From an uncultured Verrucomicrobiae bacterium (GTDB lineage: Bacteria > Verrucomicrobiota > Verrucomicrobiia > Limisphaerales > UBA1100): a DNA stretch of 64,000 nt. The stretch spans positions 91,830 through 155,829 of the forward strand of contig CALKBX010000003.1 in the NCBI GenBank assembly GCA_937775205.1. Direction: 5' to 3'. The translations under genes were made by a program, and so were the position numbers. Under the pieces are notes generated by a model. It was not told the DNA's origin, ran no database searches, and was given only the letters and a program-made list of their open reading frames with translations. Of this stretch, positions 7,123-15,765 are shown one piece after another (within the stretch, counting starts at the first letter, position 1; the number at the start of each line of letters is the position of its first letter).

Positions 7123-10017
7123 CTAGTTCACCGACAGTTTGTGGCTGGCCGAGTGGCTGTTGAACTCGGGCGCGTACAGGCATTGAATGTTGGCGATGCC
7201 GCTTTGGTATTCGCCTTTGTGCTGGACGCGGACAGTGTACTCGAAGACGTAGACGCCCTTGGGCAGGTAGTCGATATAGAAGTGCGAGGCGGTGTCGCGG
7301 GTCATGTGATAATACCCGAGGCCGTCCTGATACTTGTACTTGCTGAGCACGTTGGTGGGCTCGGTACCGCTGCCGCGTTGGTCTTTCATGTGGACGTATT
7401 CCATATCGCGATCAGTGCGGAGCACGAGGCGCACGACCAGTTCGTCACCGGTCTTGAGGCCGCCGCTAATGGGTTTGAGCTGCGGGCCTTTGGGTGTGTT
7501 CACTTTGGTGAAGAGCTGTTTGGTGAGCTTTAGCGGGGTGTCTTCGTGCGGTGTGACTTTGGAAATGTCTTCCATATACTGCCAGTGGACGCTGCCCCAC
7601 GCGACGCCTTCGTCGTGTTTGGTGACTTTAATTTTGCCGTAGCTGGCCTTCACGTCGCTGCCGATGAAGCGATGCTCATAAAAGCCGGTGCCGGCCTCAA
7701 CGTTCTTCGGTTCGATCTTGAAGTTGCCCACGGTGACTTCCACCAGCGCATCGCTCGCGAGCGGGTTGGCGCCTTGCAACAGCAGCGCGTAGCACGCGTC
7801 CGCGGTGGCTTTGGTGGTTTTCCAGTCTCGCGTTTGCTTTTGTTTGAGCAGCCAAACCTTGGCGTCCTCGAGTGCGTCGAAGTCCTGCGTTACTTCGTGG
7901 AAAGCCTCGATCATCATCGCTTGAGTTTCGATGGGCGCGCGGTACCACCAATGGCTGTGCTCTTGGTCGCGCCAGAAGAGGCCCATTTCTTCATTGGAGA
8001 CGGAGCGTTCCTTGATGGATTTGATGATGAGCTTGGCGAGGCCGTTGTAGTTCGCTTTTTTCTGGAACTTGCCGAAGCGGTTCATCGCGATGGCGACTTG
8101 CGCCTGATTCATCCGCGAGAGGCGCAGGAAGTATTGCGTGCCGTCCTTCTCGGTTTTCACCGCTTGATTGATGAAGTACTCAATGGCCACGCTATGTTGC
8201 GGGGCGATGGCGCGATCCTTCAGGAAGAACGACCGGCAGTAGAGATACTGCGCGATCATTGAGGACAGATTATTGCGCTCGAGGTTGTCGTGTTTTTTGA
8301 TCTCGAGGTAAGTGCGGTGGATCCAGTTGTCGAGGCGGTTGACGGCTTTGATGGCCATGTTCGCATCGATGTCGACGTTCATCGCGCGCATCCGGCCGAA
8401 GCCCGTGGTGATGTAGAGCGTGATGTAATCGCTGGGACGTCCGCCGGGCATCCACGGCCATGCGCCGTCAGCAAACTGGGTTTCGCGCAGCTTGCGGAAG
8501 GCCATTTGCGTTTCGGCGGTGAGGCGTTTGTCCTCGAACAGAATGCCCACGTTACGGCGCGCCTGACTTTCGTTTTTGGCCTGGCGGAGCCACGGGGTTT
8601 CATCGAGCATCACGGATTTGAGATCCTGATTTTTCTCCAGCGGGCTGTCGAGCGCCGGCGTGTTACGCCATTTATCAAACACGCCGCGGATGCGCGGATC
8701 GCTATTGGCGATGTGGCGCGCGAGGCCGTTGGCGTAGAGACGGGTGAAGGTGCTCATCGTGCTGGGGTGGGGGCTCTCCATCAAATAAGGGAGCGCCATC
8801 ACCGCGTACCAGTTTGGGTTGGAAACCATTTGCACGGTGTAACGCTCGTGCTTGATGGTGTCGCTCGCGCCGGAGCCGATGAGTTTGCCGAAGTTGAAGG
8901 TCTTCGTCTTCGCGCCGCGAATGGGCAGCGGCAGGCTTTCAGTAACAAAGATTCGTCGGCTTAGCACAGGCAGGAAGCCTTGCTCGCCATCGGTTACCGT
9001 GTCGGTACCACCGACGGCTTTGTATGTGAGGAAGCCAAGGTCGTCCGGGACGTTGATGCGCCAAGAATAGGTTTTGCTCTGCTTAGCGGGCACGGTGAAC
9101 TTTTGATCGAGATCGTCGTTACCGAGTTGGTCGTCCACACTGTCGTTGGTGAGCGCGTCGGCGAAGGTGAGGCGCACTTTGCCGGTGGCTTCCTTGTCGG
9201 TCATATTGGTGACCTTCACGGTGAACTCCAGCTGATCGCCCTCGCGCAGGAAGCGCGGCGGGTTGGGTTGCACCATGATGTCCTTGGCGGTAACCGTACT
9301 GCCGCTGAGGAAGCCGCTACGCAGTTCGTTATCGTGTGTGAAGCCCATGAACTTCCACTTGGTGAGTGCCTCAGGCATAGAGAATTCCAGCCGTACTTCA
9401 CCGTCCTTGTTCGCCACGATGTGCGGCAGGAAGAAGGCGGTTTCATTGAGGTTTTTGCGGGCGGTAACCTGATCGAGGTTTGGGCCTGAGGTGGAAGCTT
9501 CATTATTGGAACCATTGGCTCTTTTATCCGCGCCGTCATCGCTTTTCATAACAGCACTATCGTTTTGCAAAAACTTTGCTCCCCCAAAGGCAGCCGCAGG
9601 AGGGGCCGCTTTAGCAGAGGCAGCAGAGGCACGGGCCATCATTGGAGCGCCCTCAGCCATTTCCATCATTGCTTCCGGTCGGCCCCCTCCGGGTCCTCCA
9701 CGCGCGGCACTCAGTTGTCTTCTGGCGCCATAGTATGCGTAGCCGTAAAGGTTGGCTGTGATTTCGCGCGGGAAGCTTCGGTAGTTGAGACTCACGTTTT
9801 GGTGCGAGCGGCGGTTCCATTGGCCGTGCAGATGTTGCAGGCCCTTGGCGCTGTTTTCAAAACGCTGGTTCAAGCGGGCGTAATCTTGCCGGAACACGTT
9901 GATGGCCTGTCTGCCATTGCGTGCGGTTTGAATTGGTCGAGGCTTTCGTCGTACAGCACGGCGGCCATTTCGGCGACGGCTTTCTCGGCGTTGGAGCCGG
10001 TGATAACGGCGGTCCAT
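7123..10017 (-). CDS. Alpha-2-macroglobulin family protein, C-terminal part after a frameshift
   Basis: This frame carries the second half of a bacterial alpha-2-macroglobulin; meaningful sequence begins near 9915 (AINVFRQDYARLNQRFENSA). Visible regions are a Met/Ala-rich linker, then the A2M domain (LEFSMPEALTKWKFMGFTHD), then the helical thioester-containing domain and the C-terminal receptor-like domain. At the usual thioester place, where homologues have Pro-x-x-Cys-x-Glu-Gln before TxSRLYAN, this protein reads ESPHPSTMSTFTRLYANGLA. The Cys-Glu-Gln is therefore absent, as in thioester-less members. The start codon at 10017 is not real; it continues the upstream frame. Bacterial A2Ms are envelope protease-trapping proteins. 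Confidence 0.85.
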   Translation of the reverse strand: MDRRYHRLQRRESRRRNGRRAVRRKPRPIQTARNGRQAINVFRQDYARLNQRFENSAKGLQHLHGQWNRRSHQNVSLNYRSFPREITANLYGYAYYGARRQLSAARGGPGGGRPEAMMEMAEGAPMMARASAASAKAAPPAAAFGGAKFLQNDSAVMKSDDGADKRANGSNNEASTSGPNLDQVTARKNLNETAFFLPHIVANKDGEVRLEFSMPEALTKWKFMGFTHDNELRSGFLSGSTVTAKDIMVQPNPPRFLREGDQLEFTVKVTNMTDKEATGKVRLTFADALTNDSVDDQLGNDDLDQKFTVPAKQSKTYSWRINVPDDLGFLTYKAVGGTDTVTDGEQGFLPVLSRRIFVTESLPLPIRGAKTKTFNFGKLIGSGASDTIKHERYTVQMVSNPNWYAVMALPYLMESPHPSTMSTFTRLYANGLARHIANSDPRIRGVFDKWRNTPALDSPLEKNQDLKSVMLDETPWLRQAKNESQARRNVGILFEDKRLTAETQMAFRKLRETQFADGAWPWMPGGRPSDYITLYITTGFGRMRAMNVDIDANMAIKAVNRLDNWIHRTYLEIKKHDNLERNNLSSMIAQYLYCRSFFLKDRAIAPQHSVAIEYFINQAVKTEKDGTQYFLRLSRMNQAQVAIAMNRFGKFQKKANYNGLAKLIIKSIKERSVSNEEMGLFWRDQEHSHWWYRAPIETQAMMIEAFHEVTQDFDALEDAKVWLLKQKQTRDWKTTKATADACYALLLQGANPLASDALVEVTVGNFKIEPKNVEAGTGFYEHRFIGSDVKASYGKIKVTKHDEGVAWGSVHWQYMEDISKVTPHEDTPLKLTKQLFTKVNTPKGPQLKPISGGLKTGDELVVRLVLRTDRDMEYVHMKDQRGSGTEPTNVLSKYKYQDGLGYYHMTRDTASHFYIDYLPKGVYVFEYTVRVQHKGEYQSGIANIQCLYAPEFNSHSASHKLSVN

Positions 10018-13000
10018 TTTTCATTTTGGCCGGGCTTCAGTTTGTCCGTGAAATGCTCCCACTTGACGGTGAGATTTTTATTCGTCCACGGCACATTGAT
10101 TTTGCGGCTGCTGAGGTACGCGCGATTTTCGCGTACCATCGTGACGTGCAGCGTGAACCCGCCCCGCATGGCTTCGTTCACTGCTTGTTTGATGGCAAAC
10201 TGCGTGAGTCCGCGTTCGGTCCAGAAGCTCTGGAGAATTTTGCGGCGATGTTCGATCTCGATGTACGCGCGGGCTTCACCATAGCCGCTACCCCACAGCG
10301 CCATAAACTCGTTGCCCGGCTCCACGCTCCACGCGGGGGACTTGAGCACGTGTGGCAAGCGGATGCCGAGCTTCGCCGCTTGCGGGTTGAGCACTTGAAT
10401 GGGCGCGCGCGCGGCGACTTTTTTGCCAAAGCGATCCTGCGTTTCGAGGATCACGCGGTACGCGCCTTCCTCGAGTTTGAAGTTGAAGTTCGCCTGTCCG
10501 CTGGCGTCGGTGGTGAAGCCTTTCTCGGCAATCACTTTGCCGAGCTTCCACGAATTGACATTCGAGGAATCCGGCGCGGGCACAAACTCTGGCGCAAACC
10601 GGCCGTGGCGCATTGGCATCACGTTCCGCCGGTTGACGAGCTTGGCTCGCTCGACATTGGCGGGTTGTTGCAGCGCGTAGAGTTTGAGTGTGCCTTCGGC
10701 TTTTTGGCCGATGCCATCGAGCGACGTGGTGCTGATGCTAATCGCGGTGGGCTTGCCCTGCACTTGCCAATCGGCTGCGGACACGCTGGCTTTCAGTGCG
10801 GTGTAGCCAAGGTTGATGGAATGGCTATCGCTGCGGGTTTCACCGGTGGTGTCGGTGACGTCCGCGTGGATAGTGTAACGGAATGTTGGTTCATCCTTGG
10901 CCGCAACGGTGAGGTCCGGCTTAGCAATAAAATTCACATCAAACGCACCATTCGGTTTGGTGGTGGCGGTGCCGTGGGCAATTTCCTGACTCTTGCCTTG
11001 CGGCGCGGGCCGCCACCAATAGCGCCAACCCCACCAAGCGGGGTAACGCACTTCACGGACGACGCGCCATTTGACCTTAGCATCGTTGATGGCCGCGCCG
11101 GTGTAGCCGGTGGCCTTGCCGATGAGGGCGACTTCGCCGCTGAGTTTGCCGGCGGTCTTGGGTGCGGCGAGTTCCACCTGAAATTTCGGTCGCTTGTATT
11201 CCTCCACGTTGATGGAAGCATTGCCGCGCGGGCCGGTGGTCACTTGCAAACTCATGCGGCCCAGCACGCGATCGCGCGGGGCGGTGAACTTGCCGCTGAA
11301 CGAGCCGTAATCATTGGCGCGATGTTGTTGGCGGGAAACCTCTTTGCCATTGCGATCGCGGAAGATGACCGTCACGAATGAATTCGGGATCGTGCGGTAG
11401 TTGTCGTTGTGTTGATCGACGTGAATGCAGAGGCCTTTGTATTCCACCGTTTGGCCGGGGCGATACAGCGAGCGGTCGGTGAAAAAGATGGTGCGATCGT
11501 ACGGGCGCGGATTGCTGATGCGACCGTGGTTGTAATAATCATTCGCGGTGCTGAGCTGTTGGCCGCCTTTGCTGGCGAGCAGCAAGTAGCCACGCTGCAC
11601 GGCCTGGAATTTGAAATGGCCGTTGGCGTCCGAAGTGGTCGGGGCAACTTCGGTGCGGCCTCCGTTGCGCTCACGGAACCACGCGCGGATATTGGCATTG
11701 GCCACGGGCTCGCCGCTGTTGGCATTGAGCACGAAGCCCTCGACGAGGCCATTGCCGCTTCGCTGGCGCATGACGATGGAGAGGTCGCTGGCCCAAAAGC
11801 TGGTGTAATAGCAGACGTTGTTGGCCGCAGTAAAGTTTTTGGTGTGGCTGCTGATGAGATAATAAAATCCCTCCGGCATTCCCTTGGGCGGTTTGATGGT
11901 CTTCACCGCTTCGTGATAATCGGCGGTGGGCGGCAGTTTGACGCTCCATTCCTTGATGACTTCCTTGCGGAGCAGGGCGGCGCGTTCGTTGTTGTCGAGC
12001 CAATTGGGATTGCCGCGCTTGCGTTTCATTGCCACTTCCCAATTCTCGGCCACCACGCGGAAATGGATTTGATCCACGTTGCGGTACTTAATAGTGATCT
12101 CGGATTGCGGATCATTCCAAACGCGCTCGATGGTGACGTTGCTGCTCTTGGCCTCGATTTGGATAACCAGATTATGGCACTGCGCGCCGCCGGGGGTTTT
12201 GGGAAATGCGTTTGCGCCTTGGAGGGCGATCTTGCGGGCCTGCACTTTGTCGCCTTCCTGATCGAGCGATTGGGCAAGGTTGAAACGGGCGCGGGCGGAG
12301 ATTCGGTGGTCGGCCCATTCGCCGACGAAACGCTTGAGCGCGGCGCGGTAGCGATCGTTTTTGGTTTCGCCGAAGGCTTTGTTTTTGCCGAAGTTGATGC
12401 GGGCGAGGTCGGCGTCAATGTACGCGCTCTTGTCCTTGTCGTTTTTGTGGAACGCAAGCAAGTCGCGGTAAAGATTCAGTGCCTTGACTGTGCGGCTTTC
12501 GGTGTCGGTGCTCTTGATTTGCCACGCCATGAATTTCGCGGCGGAATCGAAGGCCGGATCGGTCGCGCTCAGTTCAAAGGCATCTTCCGCCTTGGCGCCG
12601 GCTTGTTCGCCGGTGCTGTAAAACTGCAGCGCGTTGTGCACGAGAAAATCGTACATCGTGGGCCGGAAGCTGTCGGGCGCGCTGCCTTTTTGAAGGAGAT
12701 CATTGTAATCGGCCACGGCGGTTTTTTGCAGAACCGTTTTGTGAGCGAGCGCTTTGGTGAATTGCTTGTCGATCTCAGTGAAAATACGGGGGAGGTCCCA
12801 CGTCTCAAAATCCTTACCATTCGCGCTGCCCGATTGAGTGCGTTGCACAAAGCGCCAGCGGTTTTGCTGGAAATAATGCCAGTACCAATTGGCGAGGATC
12901 GCCTCCATCACCGGCTTCATTGCGGCGGGCGCCTTGGCGATCTCGGCCTCCATCCGGCGAATCTTCTCCTGCGCTTTGTTGCCTTGGATGTTGCTCTCCA

Positions 13001-13232
13001 ACGCCATTTTTTTGCCAATCGCCTTGATGGCCTCGGCGTAATCCTTGTCACGCAGCGTTTGCGCAATGATTGGCTCCAGATGCGTGATCGCCGTCTTGGG
13101 CAGCCCCTTCTTGAGGGCGGCATCGTAGGCCTTCCAGTTTTGAGCCTTGGAGAGCTTGGCGGGCGGATCCGCAGCATTGATGAGCGTAAGGGTGACGGCC
13201 ACGAGGACCAGAGAAGCAATGAGTTTTTTCAT
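9870..13232 (-). CDS. Alpha-2-macroglobulin family protein, N-terminal part before a frameshift
   Basis: The start is set at ATG 13232, giving the signal peptide MKKLIASLVLVAVTLTLINA; the upstream extension has no export logic. A helical region follows, then the MG domains: MG2-like FFTDRSLYRPGQTVEYKGLC, MG3/4, and a carboxypeptidase-regulatory-like GLVEGFVLNANSGEPVANAN. The frame stays family-like to AAVLYDESLDQFKPHA and then turns into an unrelated tail ending at 9870. The family sequence continues in the minus-strand frame of the 7123-10017 entry. One missing G near 9915 would restore a single protein of roughly 2050 residues. This could be a sequencing error or a recent mutation. Upstream lies a repeat-rich 490-base gap. 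Confidence 0.85.
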   Translation of the reverse strand: MKKLIASLVLVAVTLTLINAADPPAKLSKAQNWKAYDAALKKGLPKTAITHLEPIIAQTLRDKDYAEAIKAIGKKMALESNIQGNKAQEKIRRMEAEIAKAPAAMKPVMEAILANWYWHYFQQNRWRFVQRTQSGSANGKDFETWDLPRIFTEIDKQFTKALAHKTVLQKTAVADYNDLLQKGSAPDSFRPTMYDFLVHNALQFYSTGEQAGAKAEDAFELSATDPAFDSAAKFMAWQIKSTDTESRTVKALNLYRDLLAFHKNDKDKSAYIDADLARINFGKNKAFGETKNDRYRAALKRFVGEWADHRISARARFNLAQSLDQEGDKVQARKIALQGANAFPKTPGGAQCHNLVIQIEAKSSNVTIERVWNDPQSEITIKYRNVDQIHFRVVAENWEVAMKRKRGNPNWLDNNERAALLRKEVIKEWSVKLPPTADYHEAVKTIKPPKGMPEGFYYLISSHTKNFTAANNVCYYTSFWASDLSIVMRQRSGNGLVEGFVLNANSGEPVANANIRAWFRERNGGRTEVAPTTSDANGHFKFQAVQRGYLLLASKGGQQLSTANDYYNHGRISNPRPYDRTIFFTDRSLYRPGQTVEYKGLCIHVDQHNDNYRTIPNSFVTVIFRDRNGKEVSRQQHRANDYGSFSGKFTAPRDRVLGRMSLQVTTGPRGNASINVEEYKRPKFQVELAAPKTAGKLSGEVALIGKATGYTGAAINDAKVKWRVVREVRYPAWWGWRYWWRPAPQGKSQEIAHGTATTKPNGAFDVNFIAKPDLTVAAKDEPTFRYTIHADVTDTTGETRSDSHSINLGYTALKASVSAADWQVQGKPTAISISTTSLDGIGQKAEGTLKLYALQQPANVERAKLVNRRNVMPMRHGRFAPEFVPAPDSSNVNSWKLGKVIAEKGFTTDASGQANFNFKLEEGAYRVILETQDRFGKKVAARAPIQVLNPQAAKLGIRLPHVLKSPAWSVEPGNEFMALWGSGYGEARAYIEIEHRRKILQSFWTERGLTQFAIKQAVNEAMRGGFTLHVTMVRENRAYLSSRKINVPWTNKNLTVKWEHFTDKLKPGQNEKWTAVITGSNAEKAVAEMAAVLYDESLDQFKPHAMADRPSTCSGKITPA

Positions 13233-13440
13233 GGTTTGAATACAATAGGCACAGTTTTGCAACTAATTGGGGGTTGGACGGCACAGGGCATACCCTTACT
13301 CCGCCAAACGACTATATAGAGAGGGTAAGCGAAGCAATGTCGATGGCAACCCAAAACCAAAGACAAAATGTAGCCTGGGAGATTGAACCGCCAAGGCGCA
13401 AAGACGCCAAGGGGGGCATTGGTCATTTCTCGACCCGGTA

Positions 13441-13494
13441 GGTAGGGTCGGCTCTCCGAGCCGACCTTGGCGCGCTCGGAGAGCGCGCCCTACC
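13441..13494. repeat. Three-stem palindromic (REP-like) element
   Basis: The outer arms GGTAGGG (13441-13447) and CCCTACC (13488-13494) are complementary. Inside are two perfect hairpins: GGTCGGCTC-TCC-GAGCCGACC (13446-13466) and GGCGCGCTC-GGA-GAGCGCGCC (13469-13489). The loops TCC and GGA are complementary to each other, and the two halves are nearly reverse complements, so a long single hairpin is an alternative fold. This layout is typical of REP/BIME-like sequences. No transposase is nearby. Confidence 0.75.
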
Positions 13495-13579
13495 ATTTCA
13501 TCCGAGGTTGGCGAGCTTCCATACTGGGTTGGAAGGGTTTCATCCGGGTTGGGGAAGTGCTAATCCAGAATGATAAGGC

Positions 13580-13594
13580 AACCCTGAAAGGGTT
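13580..13594. repeat. Short palindrome AACCCT-GAA-AGGGTT
   Basis: A perfect 6-bp stem with a 3-base loop in the same repeat-rich gap. No T-run follows it, so it is not a terminator. It looks like a short dispersed palindrome. Confidence 0.5.
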
Positions 13595-13755
13595 GAACTC
13601 GGGGCTATTGTTGTTCATCCCTTCGGTATGATTGCTGCCCCCATCACTTTATGGCACTTTTGTAAAGGGTCTCTCTAGGGTATATCACAATTGCGTTTGC
13701 CTCTTGGGAGGTTTCCGGTAGGCTCGCCGTCCAACACCAGCACAGGTACACTTTT

Positions 13756-14826
13756 ATGCACAAACTAACCCTTCTTGACGCGGATGCCCCGAATTCTGGC
13801 GGTGGCATGAACCAGGTTTCTGACGAGGACAAAAAAGCGGTCGATCAACTGCGCGAGCAGTATAGCGGCATGCGGGCGGAGATGGCGAAGATCATCATCG
13901 GCCAGGATAAAGTGGTGGAGCAAATGCTCATCTGCATCCTCTCGCGCGGTCATAGCCTGTTGATGGGCGTGCCGGGCTTGGCGAAGACGTTGATGGTGAA
14001 CTCGCTGTCCAAAATTATGAGCCTGCAGTTTAGCCGGGTTCAGTTCACGCCGGATTTGATGCCGAGCGACATCACGGGCACGGAGATTTTGCAGGAAGGC
14101 GAAAAGGGACGGCGCGAGTTTGAATTCGTGAAGGGCCCCATCTTTGCGAACATCGTGCTGGCGGATGAAATTAACCGTACGCCGCCCAAGACGCAGAGCG
14201 CGCTTTTGGAGGCAATGCAGGAGCATCGCGTCACCACCGGCGGCGTGCATCGCGATTTGCCGCAGCCGTTCTTCGTGCTGGCCACGCAAAACCCCATCGA
14301 GCAGGAGGGCACCTATCCGTTGCCCGAGGCGCAGTTGGATCGCTTTATGTTTCTCATCAACGTGGATTATCCCAGTGTGGAGGAGGAGCGCCGTATTGCC
14401 CGTGAAACCACCGGCACACACTCGGCGGATTTGCAGGAGGTCATCGATGGCCCCACGCTGCAAACGTACCAAAGTCTCGTGGAGCGCGTGCCGGTGCCGG
14501 ATCACGTTTATGATGATGTGGTGGACATGGTGCGCCTCACGCGCCCGAAGGCGGAGGACGCGCCGGAGTGGATTCAGAAATGGGTCACTTGGGGTTCAGG
14601 CCCGCGCGCGGTGCAGTATTTGGTCCGCGGCGCCAAGGCGCACGCGGTGTTGCACGGTCGCTATGTGGTTGGCTGGGAAGACGTGGAAGCGGTGGCGCAC
14701 TCGGTGCTCAGCCATCGTATCCTCACTAACTTCCAGGCGCAAAGCGAAGGCGTGGACAGCTCGTTCGTGATTGATAAACTGCTCGAGAACATTGCCGATA
14801 AGGAAGCGGCAATGGCCACCCAGTAA
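13756..14826 (+). CDS. MoxR-family AAA+ ATPase
   Basis: 356 residues. Walker A GVPGLAKT follows the RGHSLLM strand. Walker B is VLADEINR with the PPKTQSALLEAMQEHRV insert typical of MoxR, and the sensor region is VLATQNPIEQEGTYPLPEAQLDRFMF. MoxR ATPases act as chaperones for maturation of von Willebrand factor A proteins. Here the gene heads an operon with DUF58, BatA-like and VWA genes, which fits that role. An in-frame ATG at 13807 is an alternative start; neither has an obvious ribosome site. Confidence 0.9.
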   Translation: MHKLTLLDADAPNSGGGMNQVSDEDKKAVDQLREQYSGMRAEMAKIIIGQDKVVEQMLICILSRGHSLLMGVPGLAKTLMVNSLSKIMSLQFSRVQFTPDLMPSDITGTEILQEGEKGRREFEFVKGPIFANIVLADEINRTPPKTQSALLEAMQEHRVTTGGVHRDLPQPFFVLATQNPIEQEGTYPLPEAQLDRFMFLINVDYPSVEEERRIARETTGTHSADLQEVIDGPTLQTYQSLVERVPVPDHVYDDVVDMVRLTRPKAEDAPEWIQKWVTWGSGPRAVQYLVRGAKAHAVLHGRYVVGWEDVEAVAHSVLSHRILTNFQAQSEGVDSSFVIDKLLENIADKEAAMATQ

Positions 14827-14853
14827 ACCGGTCTCCACGCCGGCCCCGCCATT

Positions 14854-15765
14854 TTGGAACAGGACGCTTACAGCGAAATTCTCGACGGTGATGTGCTTAC
14901 CCGCCTGAGCGGGCAATTCCTGCACGCGCGCCAGCCGATGGTGGGCAACATCGTCGGCCATCACAAAAGCCCGTACCGCGGCTCCAGCGTGGAGTTTGCC
15001 GAGTATCGCAAATATGTGCCGGGCGATGACCCGCGCCTGTTGGATTGGCGGGTGCTCGCGCGCACGGATCGCTACTTCATCCGCGAATTCGAGGCGGACA
15101 CTAACTTGCGCTGCTATATAGTAGTGGACTGCAGCGCCAGCATGGCCTTCGGCGAAAAGGGAATGCGGAAATTCGATTACGCTCGGAAGATCGCCGCCAC
15201 GTTGAGCTATATGCTCTCGCATCAAGGCGATGCGGTGGGGTTACAGCTATTCGATAACGGCGTGGCCGCAGACATCCCGCCGCGCCGGAACCCGCTGCAC
15301 CTGAAGCATATCTTCGACACCCTCGCCAAAGCCAAGACACAAAACGAAACCGGTCTTGTGCAGGAACTGCACCAATTCGCCGAGCGCATTCGCCAACGCG
15401 CGCTGGTAATTATTATCTCTGATTGTTTCTGCGACGTGGATGATTTGCTCAACTGCTTCGAGCATTTGCATTTCCAGAAACACGACTTTGCGTTGTTCCA
15501 TTTGTTGGATCCGTTGGAGCTGGATTTGGATCTCGACCGGCCGATTCGTTTTCAGGATATGGAAGGCAGCGACGTGTTGCTGGCCGAGCCGGAAATTATC
15601 CGCGAGCCATACCTCGAGGCCGTGCGGGAATACCTCCAGAAAATCCACGAAGGCTGCAATAAACACAACGCCGACTACCGGCGCGTGAGCACCGATCAAC
15701 CGTATGACGCCATCCTCGCCGACTTCCTAGTCGACCGCGAGATGCTCGCCAAAGGCCGCGCATGA
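14854..15765 (+). CDS. DUF58 domain protein (VWA-like)
   Basis: 303 residues, probably from TTG 14854, 27 bases after moxR-like. The DUF58 signature is clear: VEFAEYRKYVPGDDPRLLDW, then RTDRYFIREFEADTNLRCYI. A VWA-like metal site follows (VVDCSASMAFGEKGMRK, an Asp-x-Ser-x-Ser MIDAS variant) with a typical C-terminal half. No membrane segment is visible. It overlaps the next gene by four bases, indicating translational coupling. The family role is as a partner or substrate of the MoxR ATPase in envelope stress or assembly functions; the exact role here is unknown. Confidence 0.88.
   Translation: MEQDAYSEILDGDVLTRLSGQFLHARQPMVGNIVGHHKSPYRGSSVEFAEYRKYVPGDDPRLLDWRVLARTDRYFIREFEADTNLRCYIVVDCSASMAFGEKGMRKFDYARKIAATLSYMLSHQGDAVGLQLFDNGVAADIPPRRNPLHLKHIFDTLAKAKTQNETGLVQELHQFAERIRQRALVIIISDCFCDVDDLLNCFEHLHFQKHDFALFHLLDPLELDLDLDRPIRFQDMEGSDVLLAEPEIIREPYLEAVREYLQKIHEGCNKHNADYRRVSTDQPYDAILADFLVDREMLAKGRA

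Larger units (their letters stand above)
13263..13755. other. Repeat-rich intergenic region between divergent genes
   Basis: 493 bases with no plausible gene separate the divergent alpha-2-macroglobulin and MoxR genes. It contains the motif CCGCCAAGGCGCAAAGACGC near 13389, a three-stem palindrome at 13441-13494 and a small palindrome at 13580-13594. These look like dispersed non-coding repeats. Promoters for both flanking genes must also lie here but cannot be picked out with confidence. Confidence 0.6.

Noticed and set aside
9905..9925. Programmed frameshift in the alpha-2-macroglobulin gene
   Set aside because: No slippery heptamer or downstream pseudoknot is evident; similar indels occur in four other genes, favouring error or mutation.
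11409..13319. 636-codon plus-strand ORF
   Set aside because: It lies wholly antisense to the alpha-2-macroglobulin gene, whose protein is clearly family-like; the antisense product is low in complexity and without domains.
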